Below are positions 52,018-59,080 of a DNA stretch of 64,000 nucleotides, piece after piece (within the stretch, counting starts at the first letter, position 1; the number at the start of each line of letters is the position of its first letter). Made by a program: the position numbers and the translations under genes. Origin of the DNA: Faecalicatena contorta (lineage in GTDB: Bacteria > Bacillota > Clostridia > Lachnospirales > Lachnospiraceae); contig NZ_JAFBIY010000002.1 of the NCBI RefSeq assembly GCF_021531975.1, positions 1 to 64,000 on the forward strand, given 5' to 3'. Below the pieces are notes generated by a model. It made no database searches. It was not told the origin of the DNA and saw only the letters and a program-made list of their open reading frames with translations.

Positions 52018-53301
52018 TCAGATGTTCGAAATATATTTCTCTAATACTTTCACAAACTGCTCAAGTCCTTCTTTGTCTTCCTCATCAAATCGTGCAACAT
52101 GCGGACTGTCGATATCCAGCACCCCAACGATCTGCTCATCCTTATGGACTGGAATGACAATCTCCGATCTTGACGCAGCATCGCAGGCGATATGTCCCGG
52201 AAATGTATGCACATCCTTTACCAGTATACTTGCATCTTCTGCTACTGCTGTCCCACAGACACCCTTTCCCACTGCAATCTTCACACATGCCGGTTTCCCC
52301 TGAAACGGGCCAAGAATAAGCACGCCGTCCTGCATCAGATAAAAACCTGCCCAGTTGATGCCCTCAAGCTCCTGATACAGAAGCGCTGATGCATTTGCCA
52401 GATTTGCCAGAGGATACGGCACACCGTCCACCAGCCCCTGCAGTCTCATTTTTAATATTCGGTAAAAACTTTCTTTATCTGTATTCTGCACTGTATTTCT
52501 CCCCAGTTCCCAGTAAAAAATATACTGCTGCATCACTCCTTCGAATCCTTTGTACCGCCTTCTCGGGAATCCTCGTTTATAATGCGCATCCAGCGCCTGC
52601 CGTATGTGCGTATCCACCGGAAACGCCTGCAGATGATGGAGGGCAAACAGACAGATACAGTCTGCCACTTTTTCGCCTATTCCAAATAACCTGAGCAATT
52701 CTTCCTTCGCTTTTTTATACGGCATCTTCTTTATTTCATCAAGATCCACCTCGCCATTTACAATACTTCTCGCTGTGCGTACCACGTATTTACTGCGATA
52801 GCCCAGGTTGCACTCCTTTAGCGCATCCTCCGGAAGGCCTGCAAATGCTTCCGGTGTCGGGAACATATGATACACCTCGCCGCGGAAGTTCTCCCGTTCT
52901 TCTCCATATTTTTCGCAGATATTGGCGATACACTTCCTGATACGCGTGATATTATTCTGCTGTGAAATCAGAAATGACACGATCATCTCCCACAGATCCT
53001 GATGGAGAATACGAATACCAGAACCAAATGCTATCGCCTGATTCAGATATTTATCATTCGGATTCGCCTGCGAAATATATGCCTCGTAATCTGTATCCAG
53101 ATCAAAAAAATCTTTCCAGAAGCTTTCAAACTCCTCTTCTTCACAGAAGAATCTGCACACATCTCCTTTTTGTTCTATCTCCAGATATTTCTCCGAAGCA
53201 ATCACACAATACTTTCCCTTTTCCAGCTTCCGCATCCGAAAGCACTGTCCGGAATCACATATCTGGACAATATCAAAATGATCCAATCTTCTCTCTACCA
53301 T
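52018..53301 (-). CDS. 8-oxoguanine DNA glycosylase fused to a free methionine-R-sulfoxide reductase-like GAF domain
   Basis: A 427-residue fusion. Residues 1-270 are OGG1-type: N-terminal OGG_N, SFLISQQNNITRI, then GIGEKVADCICLFAL (catalytic Lys) and FPVDTHIRQAL (catalytic Asp). Residues 285-427 are a GAF domain like fRMsr: LYQELEGINWAGFYLM, LGPFQGKPAC, GKGVCGTA, HIACDAASRSEIVIPV, VGVLDIDS. Three cysteines lie 10 and 24 residues apart, exactly the spacing of Cys84, Cys94 and Cys118 in E. coli fRMsr. The ATG lies within the last codons of the upstream gene (seven-base overlap), so the two are translationally coupled. The fusion joins repair of oxidised guanine and of oxidised methionine. Confidence 0.9.
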   Translation of the reverse strand: MVERRLDHFDIVQICDSGQCFRMRKLEKGKYCVIASEKYLEIEQKGDVCRFFCEEEEFESFWKDFFDLDTDYEAYISQANPNDKYLNQAIAFGSGIRILHQDLWEMIVSFLISQQNNITRIRKCIANICEKYGEERENFRGEVYHMFPTPEAFAGLPEDALKECNLGYRSKYVVRTARSIVNGEVDLDEIKKMPYKKAKEELLRLFGIGEKVADCICLFALHHLQAFPVDTHIRQALDAHYKRGFPRRRYKGFEGVMQQYIFYWELGRNTVQNTDKESFYRILKMRLQGLVDGVPYPLANLANASALLYQELEGINWAGFYLMQDGVLILGPFQGKPACVKIAVGKGVCGTAVAEDASILVKDVHTFPGHIACDAASRSEIVIPVHKDEQIVGVLDIDSPHVARFDEEDKEGLEQFVKVLEKYISNI

Positions 53302-56015
53302 GTCTTGTCATCTTTCCTTCCAAGTCGGATATCTTCCATCTTCTCTACAAGCTCCTGATCCATATGATTAAAAAGGTAATTCTTATCATGCTCTCTCCGG
53401 CTGTCAGCCTCTTCCTTAATCTGTCTCCTTACAATCTCCACTTCCTCACGGAATTCTCTTGCTGATATGAGCCGGCCACCCTGTCCAAGCGTAATGACCT
53501 GCTCCACGCCATCGGAAGTTGCCACCGTCACATGATATTTACGCCCGATTTCATGAACAACCTTCTCAATATACTGGTCTGCAGTCTCTGCCTCTTTCGT
53601 ATATACAACATGAATATTGTGATATTTCTGAATCTCCAGTGTATATCCTTCTACTTTGTAAGCGTCAAATACAAGTATCACGATACATTTCTTAAATCCC
53701 TGATAATTACAGAGAATATCCATAAGCTTTCCTCTGGCAGCCTCTATATTGACCTTTGCCAGCTCTTTTAAGTCATCCCACGCAAAAATGATATTATAAC
53801 CGTCTACCAGAAGGTATTCCGGCATTTCTTCTTTTTGCTTAGCACTTTTTGTACGCTGCCCGGCATGTACCGTCTTCGTTGACACAGGCGCTTTTCGCTC
53901 TATTTTTCCATAAGTCCGGATAAATATTTCTTCCAGTTCCTTTTCCTCCTGCGCATTCCACGTGGGTCTGGCACTTCGTGACGATAACTCTTTTTTCTGC
54001 GAAGCCTCCTTTTGCAATGCCACCCGTTTCTTAAGCTGACTCTCAATATGCATGTGTGAAAAGACCCTGTCCCATGGCACATTGAATCCTGCACCATGTG
54101 CACAAAATACGGACCCTGTCGGATTATCCAGATCTCTTTCCGCATCATATCCACTTGCCGCGATCACTTCTTCTGGATTGTGGCAAATATCATATCCTTT
54201 TAAAACACAGGTAAGGCGACCCCTCCCCCGTGTATACGCGACAACTTCTGACGGATAATCACGCATAGAAGCGACCGGCGCGCTTCCGCTTATCACAGAC
54301 ATCTCACCATCCGTTTCCGGCGGTTTGAACTCGCCGGACATCCGCTGTATATCTGTCATCGCACGTCCCACCATATCTGCCGGGACCTCCAGCAGGAAAT
54401 CATAATACGGCTCCAAAAGTACACTTTCCGCCTGCATTAGCCCCTGTCTGACCGCTCTGTACGTAGACTGTCTGAAATCGCCGCCTTCTGTATGCTTCAG
54501 ATGGGCACGTCCTGCTGCCAGTGTGATCTTCATATCCGTAATTGCCGCTCCAGTTAATACTCCGCGGTGTTCTTTTTCTGCAAGATGCGTAAGAATCAAT
54601 CTCTGCCAGTTCTTATCAAGCATATCTTCACTGCAGCTCGTATCAAGGATAAGACCACTGCCACGCTTACCCGGCTCCATAATCAGATGTACCTCCGCAT
54701 AATGGCGCAGAGGCTCAAAATGTCCGACCCCTTCTACGGTATTACAAATCGTCTCTTTGTAAACAATATTACCTGTTCCAAATTCTACTTCTACACCAAA
54801 TCTTTCCTTTATCAGGCTCTTCAGAATCTCCGTCTGCACTTCCCCCATGAGCTTCACATGAAGTTCACCGAGTTCTTCATTCCACACAACCCGAAGCATC
54901 GGCTCCTCTTCTTCAAGCTCCCGCAGATGCTCCAGCATCTTATGCGCATCACAGTCTCCTGGAAGCTGCACCTGATAATTCAGTACCGGCTCCAGTACCG
55001 GCGGCATCGAAGCCACTTCGCTCCCCAGGCCTTCCCCCGGATATGTATGATGCAGACCAGTAACTGCACACACAACTCCCGCCGGGACTTCTGTCACAGT
55101 TTCATATTTTTCACCAGAATAGATGCGAATCTGATTGATCTTCTCCGCCCATTTTTCTCTGCCTTTTCCTTCCAGCGTGTCTTTTACTTTCAACACGCCA
55201 CTCGTTATCTTCATATGCGTCAGGCGATTGCCCTGACCATCTCTGGAAATCTTGTATACCTTGGCGCCAAAATCAGCCCGTTCGCTTCCATTCGGAGAAC
55301 CGGCATCTTCCTTTTGTCCAATGTATTTTTCCAGTCCGGTCAGAAAATCCTGCACTCCCTGCATCTTAAGAGCAGAGCCAAAATAGCACGGAAATACTTT
55401 TCTTTCCGCGATCATATCCGCCACTTTACAAGCCGGGACTTCCCCGGTTTCCAGATATTCCTCTAATACCGTCTCGTCACACATAGCGACATTTTCCCGA
55501 AAATCGTCACTATCTTCATCTGCAAACGAAATGCAGGAACTATCCAGTCGCTTCTTCAGTTCTTCCAACACTGCGTCCGCATCTGTTCCTGCCTGATCCA
55601 TCTTATTAACAAAAATAAATACAGGGACACGGTACTGCTCCAGAAGCTTCCACAGTGTCCGGGTATGTCCCTGTACACCATCCATTCCACTGATGACCAG
55701 AATCGCATAATCCAATACCTGAAGGGTACGTTCCATCTCCGCAGAAAAATCAACATGCCCCGGGGTATCCAGTAAAATCACCTGGGTGTCTCCCAGCGGA
55801 AACACCGCCTGCTTGGAGAAAATCGTAATGCCTCTGCTGCGTTCCAGCTCATAAGTGTCAAGGAACGCATCCCCATGATCCACCCTGCCCGGCTTTCTTA
55901 TCCTGCCAGTCTCATAGAGAATACTCTCTGATAAGGTGGTCTTACCGGAATCCACATGGGCAAGGATGCCGATACATATATGTTTTTTTTGTTTATTCAC
56001 AGATAATGTATCCAT
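53295..56015 (-). CDS. TetM-like ribosomal GTPase fused to a Rae1/YacP NYN endonuclease domain
   Basis: A 906-residue protein. Residues 1-660 are a translational GTPase of the Tet(M)/Tet(O) ribosomal-protection type: GILAHVDSGKTT, RSRGITI, LLDTPGHVDF, VNKMDQAG, and the C-terminal NPTGSVFCAHGAGFNVPWDR. Residues 660-730 are a charged linker (Lys/Glu-rich). Residues 731-906 match Rae1 (YacP): YLLVDGYNIIFAW, ILVFDAY, VVYTKEAETADQYIEKV, VATSDGVEQ, with all four catalytic acids. B. subtilis Rae1 cuts mRNA in the ribosomal A site. AAAGGAG precedes the ATG at 56015. The fusion suggests a factor that enters the A site and cuts mRNA. Resistance to tetracycline is not established. Confidence 0.92.
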   Translation of the reverse strand: MDTLSVNKQKKHICIGILAHVDSGKTTLSESILYETGRIRKPGRVDHGDAFLDTYELERSRGITIFSKQAVFPLGDTQVILLDTPGHVDFSAEMERTLQVLDYAILVISGMDGVQGHTRTLWKLLEQYRVPVFIFVNKMDQAGTDADAVLEELKKRLDSSCISFADEDSDDFRENVAMCDETVLEEYLETGEVPACKVADMIAERKVFPCYFGSALKMQGVQDFLTGLEKYIGQKEDAGSPNGSERADFGAKVYKISRDGQGNRLTHMKITSGVLKVKDTLEGKGREKWAEKINQIRIYSGEKYETVTEVPAGVVCAVTGLHHTYPGEGLGSEVASMPPVLEPVLNYQVQLPGDCDAHKMLEHLRELEEEEPMLRVVWNEELGELHVKLMGEVQTEILKSLIKERFGVEVEFGTGNIVYKETICNTVEGVGHFEPLRHYAEVHLIMEPGKRGSGLILDTSCSEDMLDKNWQRLILTHLAEKEHRGVLTGAAITDMKITLAAGRAHLKHTEGGDFRQSTYRAVRQGLMQAESVLLEPYYDFLLEVPADMVGRAMTDIQRMSGEFKPPETDGEMSVISGSAPVASMRDYPSEVVAYTRGRGRLTCVLKGYDICHNPEEVIAASGYDAERDLDNPTGSVFCAHGAGFNVPWDRVFSHMHIESQLKKRVALQKEASQKKELSSRSARPTWNAQEEKELEEIFIRTYGKIERKAPVSTKTVHAGQRTKSAKQKEEMPEYLLVDGYNIIFAWDDLKELAKVNIEAARGKLMDILCNYQGFKKCIVILVFDAYKVEGYTLEIQKYHNIHVVYTKEAETADQYIEKVVHEIGRKYHVTVATSDGVEQVITLGQGGRLISAREFREEVEIVRRQIKEEADSRREHDKNYLFNHMDQELVEKMEDIRLGRKDDKTW

Positions 56016-56027
56016 AGATTTCTCCTT

Positions 56028-56285
56028 TTACGCGTCAAAATCCACATGCCAGGTCTTCTCACCCTCATGAATGTCCACATAATGCAGATCAAACTGCTCG
56101 TCCATAATCTCCATACATCCCTGATAAAACAGCGTATCACTTTTCTTAATCATGAAAATGTATGTACCGTTTTCTTTCTCGTCCGCTTCATCGCTGACTT
56201 CATTATAAAATTCTCTGCCATCTATTTCTCCCGGGTAACCCGCCTGTCTGATCTTCTCTTCAATCAACTTATATAATTCTTCCAT
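56028..56285 (-). CDS. Small acidic protein of unknown function
   Basis: An 85-residue protein with high Glu/Asp content (MEELYKLIEEKIRQAGYPG, then GTYIFMIKKSD and YVDIHEGEKTW). No catalytic motif is recognised. AGGAGG precedes the ATG at 56285, and it lies 12 bases before the TetM-Rae1 gene and 18 bases after the DUF1294 gene, so it is probably an authentic member of the operon. Confidence 0.65.
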   Translation of the reverse strand: MEELYKLIEEKIRQAGYPGEIDGREFYNEVSDEADEKENGTYIFMIKKSDTLFYQGCMEIMDEQFDLHYVDIHEGEKTWHVDFDA

Positions 56286-56303
56286 TCTCTTTTCCTCCTG
56301 CTT

Positions 56304-56555
56304 CTAATGATTTACAATCCAGATAAATATCTGCAGACAAAGAATCACCGGAATCCCGATCACAAAACTTCCATGTCTGGTCTTATGCCGGAACGTATAC
56401 ATGCCTGCCAATGTTCCAACACTTCCCGACAAAAGACTCACAAGGAAAAAGGTCTTCTCCGGAATACGCCATTCGTGACGAATGGCTCTTCGCTTATCAA
56501 TGCCCATCAGCACAAATCCCAAAATATTCATAAATAAAACAAAATATATCATCAT
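56304..56555 (-). CDS. DUF1294 membrane protein
   Basis: An 83-residue protein with three hydrophobic segments (about 1-17, 33-52 and 64-81) separated by MGIDKRRAIRHEWRIPE and TFRHKTRHGSF, the DUF1294 pattern. Function unknown. Nine bases after yaaA. Either of two adjacent ATG codons (56555, 56552) could start it. Confidence 0.8.
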   Translation of the reverse strand: MMIYFVLFMNILGFVLMGIDKRRAIRHEWRIPEKTFFLVSLLSGSVGTLAGMYTFRHKTRHGSFVIGIPVILCLQIFIWIVNH

Positions 56556-56564
56556 TCAATCCTT

Positions 56565-57305
56565 CTATACAAGAAATACGTATTCTGTCTCCGTTGATTC
56601 ATCTTCTGCAAAAGAATAATCAAGCCCGTGAAATTGTTTCAAATCTTCTGTATCTTCAACATGATGCGCAGCCATATACCGCACCATCTCTCCTCTTGCC
56701 ATCTTGGCCTGCGTTCCTTTCTGGATAATCTTTCCACCCTTTCGCTCCCCAAATACACAAGTAATGTAATGATCATCGGAAGTCAGATATTTTTCTATAC
56801 ATTTCGAATATTCTTTTGATGCAAGATTTACAATTGTCTCGCCATTGCCTCTTACTTCCCCGTACAGCCTGTTACCCCAGAATTCATACAGATTCTTCTT
56901 ATCCTCTATCTGCGCCTTCGCCTGCATCTCAAGGCGATATGGCGTTACCCCGTCCAGCGGCTTAAGCACTCCATAAAAACCGGACAAAATCCTGAGATGG
57001 GACTGCACATATTCCCACTCACTTTGGTCAAATACCTCCGGCGCCATATATTGATACTGAATTCCTTCATACGAAATCAGAGCCGGTGTCAAATTGCGAT
57101 GCAAATCCATCTCATGAAAACGTCTGAAATTAAGCTCTGCAATCTTGTCATTGCAGCCCCACAGCGCCTTTACTTCTTCGTATGTAAAGGTCTTGATCCA
57201 CTCTTTTAACTTTTCCGTATCTTTTAGAAAAACCGGCATTCCTTTACAAGAAAACATATCCGTGTTCGTATTCATTTTCTTGGCCGGTGAAATGATTATC
57301 TTCAT
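56565..57305 (-). CDS. yaaA: Peroxide stress protein YaaA
   Basis: A 246-residue protein with the YaaA/DUF328 start MKIIISPAKKMN, then WGCNDKIAELN near 49 and ALISYEGIQYQYM near 76, and GLKPLDG-type segment YGVLKPLDGVTPYRLEM near 114. In E. coli YaaA lowers free iron and limits DNA damage under hydrogen peroxide. It heads the gene group that ends in the OGG1-fRMsr fusion, in line with an oxidative-damage theme. GGAGAG precedes the ATG at 57305. Confidence 0.92.
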   Translation of the reverse strand: MKIIISPAKKMNTNTDMFSCKGMPVFLKDTEKLKEWIKTFTYEEVKALWGCNDKIAELNFRRFHEMDLHRNLTPALISYEGIQYQYMAPEVFDQSEWEYVQSHLRILSGFYGVLKPLDGVTPYRLEMQAKAQIEDKKNLYEFWGNRLYGEVRGNGETIVNLASKEYSKCIEKYLTSDDHYITCVFGERKGGKIIQKGTQAKMARGEMVRYMAAHHVEDTEDLKQFHGLDYSFAEDESTETEYVFLV

Positions 57306-57335
57306 GGTGTTTTTCTCTCCTGCGTTACTACATTA

Positions 57336-58208
57336 TCAGTTCCTGTCCCAGTAGTCTTCCACGTATTGCTTTGCTTCTTCTTCCGTAACAGAGAACTTTT
57401 CCTTTATCTTTATAACAGTCTCCTCTTTCGATAAACCGAATTCCCGGCACATTTCCATAACTCCTTCTGCCCTTCCGATTTTGTGCCCGGTTTTCCAGTT
57501 GCTCTTCATCTGACTGTTATAATCTCTCAGAGCTTTCTGGCGTTCTTCATATTCAAGCCGTTTTTCCTTATCTGCGCTAATATTTACAAGTTTTTCATAT
57601 GCTTTTTCCAGAGAATCATCGTTTTTTGCCAACATTTTCAACTCCTCCTTCGTCTCAGCATTGATGAATTTTACCCAGTTCAGAAGTGCCGTTTCCGGAT
57701 ATTCATACTTTGAAAGCTTTGGCAATTCCAAAACATGGATTTCCAGTTTATCCGTATACTTTTGCTTCCTCTGGTCTTCCCATATGTGAAAACAAGATGC
57801 ATATTCCTCATATTCATCAAACAAGATAAAATCCAAGATCCCTACGTGAATGCACTTTCTAAGCACATCATAATCCTCTCCTTCATGAATCTGATCAACA
57901 TACATTTTACACATATAAAATAATGAACGCTCCACCCAATAAGCAAATGCTGTCAATTGTATCTCCATATCAATCTGTGTCCCATTTTCTAACACAACAC
58001 AAACATCCAAAATCCCCAGTTTATCATCTGCGTAATCTTTATGAAGATGCGTTGGCATAAGTATTGTTTTCTGAATACTTTCCTCTTGAACTCCAAGGAC
58101 AGCACAAATAAAGCTTTCCCTGATTTCTTCATCCTCCATCAGCTGCTTGAAACAAAAGTCAACTTTGGGCTTCATAATAAATTCATCATTGTTTGTTTCA
58201 TTTCTCAT
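57336..58208 (-). CDS. Rpn-family nuclease (PD-(D/E)XK transposase-like)
   Basis: A 290-residue protein of the Rpn/PDDEXK_2 family that promotes recombination in enterics. The nuclease core shows KPKVDFCFKQLM near 13, LGILDVCVVLENGTQIDMEIQ near 68 (Asp...Glu-x-Gln), and AFAYWVERSLFYMCKMY near 92. A helical C-terminal tail with KEETVIKIKEKFSVTEEEAKQ is usual. These genes are numerous in Clostridia and often found near defence or mobile regions, as here before the CRISPR array. AAGGAG before the ATG at 58208. Confidence 0.88.
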   Translation of the reverse strand: MRNETNNDEFIMKPKVDFCFKQLMEDEEIRESFICAVLGVQEESIQKTILMPTHLHKDYADDKLGILDVCVVLENGTQIDMEIQLTAFAYWVERSLFYMCKMYVDQIHEGEDYDVLRKCIHVGILDFILFDEYEEYASCFHIWEDQRKQKYTDKLEIHVLELPKLSKYEYPETALLNWVKFINAETKEELKMLAKNDDSLEKAYEKLVNISADKEKRLEYEERQKALRDYNSQMKSNWKTGHKIGRAEGVMEMCREFGLSKEETVIKIKEKFSVTEEEAKQYVEDYWDRN

Positions 58209-58445
58209 CGCATACTCCTTCCCATTAAGAAAGATGCGATAATTTTATATATAAATTATACTGATAATCCTAAATTTACACAACATCCTTCTTACTATGT
58301 CATTTTATTTTCTGGATTTTTAGGTCGAATCACCGAAAAAACAGAATTTTTATAAGGGTTATAGAATTACCCTGATAGAAATAATATAGATTATATTCGT
58401 TTCACTGACAAGAAGTATACTCTTAATTTTCTCTTAAAACACATC

Positions 58446-58682
58446 TCAAAAATCACACATATAACAAATAAAAATTTTATATTCCACTATGTTACCAATT
58501 AATCCCATTCCTTTTTCTGCATCTGCACAAATTTTCTCTCCGATAAGCTCCCAAAGAGAATGCATCAGATTGCAGGTCATTGCCGATGCTGCAGCACATA
58601 CGCGATCGATACCATCTAAATCTTTTTTACCAGCATACCCGCACATCTGTATACCATGTTCTGTTATCTGAATTGATATCAA
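58446..58682 (-). CDS. Prp-like cysteine protease relative, His-to-Tyr at the active site
   Basis: A 78-residue frame with MCGYAGKKDL near 13 and DRVCAAASAMTCNLMHSL near 26-43. This resembles Prp, the protease that trims ribosomal protein L27, whose GHA motif supplies the catalytic His and VCAAVSA the catalytic Cys. Here the His position reads GYA, so it may be inactive or a different subfamily. The start is a TTG with only a weak upstream signal, and the last residues look unrelated, so it could be a remnant. The 237-base gap before it (58209-58445) holds no supported feature. Confidence 0.45.
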   Translation of the reverse strand: MISIQITEHGIQMCGYAGKKDLDGIDRVCAAASAMTCNLMHSLWELIGEKICADAEKGMGLIGNIVEYKIFICYMCDF

Positions 58683-58742
58683 CCTGATTACCTACTAAAA
58701 AATGGTACAAAAATACTACCTACTCCCAAGAATGGATGGTAT

Positions 58743-58928
58743 CTATTCATCATTAAGTTGCACCAATGTTTTTCCTGTTTTCAATGCTTTTTTTATATCT
58801 CTCACATATTCGTCATATTCATCTACGCCATATTCAATCTCCATATGACCAAATGGCGGACCTCCAAACATTTTCTGATATTCTTCATTCAGTTTTTCTA
58901 ATTCTGGTGTTGTCTTTCCATAGTACAT
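58743..58928 (-). CDS. Small protein of unknown function
   Basis: A 61-residue acidic protein (MYYGKTTPELEKLNEEYQ, FGGPPFGHMEIEYG, then an amphipathic C-terminal helix). AAAGGATG lies about ten bases before the ATG at 58928. Its start shares one base with the stop codon of a short upstream frame (TAATG), as in translationally coupled pairs. No family recognised. Confidence 0.5.
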   Translation of the reverse strand: MYYGKTTPELEKLNEEYQKMFGGPPFGHMEIEYGVDEYDEYVRDIKKALKTGKTLVQLNDE

Positions 58929-59080
58929 TATTTTATCATCCTTTCTAATGTTTCAAGCACCTCTGTATATGAATTAGGGAATATACTTTTCATCATTTCC
59001 AAAACCTCTTGATTATTATTATATAATGCTCTTCCAACTTGTCGGCTGAATTTGCAGAGCTGACAGCAGGATGGGAAAAC
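58928..59080 (-). pseudogene. 3' remnant of a gene cut by the CRISPR array
   Basis: On the minus strand a frame runs out of the first repeat through VGRALYNNNQEVLEMMKSI to a TAA ending at 58928 (about 50 codons, the last 22 from an ATG at 58996). The upstream part would lie in the CRISPR array, where the frame is closed. It appears to be the tail of a gene whose 5' part has been displaced, coupled to the small gene that follows. No function can be assigned. Confidence 0.35.

Noticed and set aside
53295-56015. Simple tetracycline-resistance gene
   Set aside because: Only the first two thirds match the family; the Rae1-like domain and the housekeeping-like operon argue against a mobile resistance gene. 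No transposon features are nearby.
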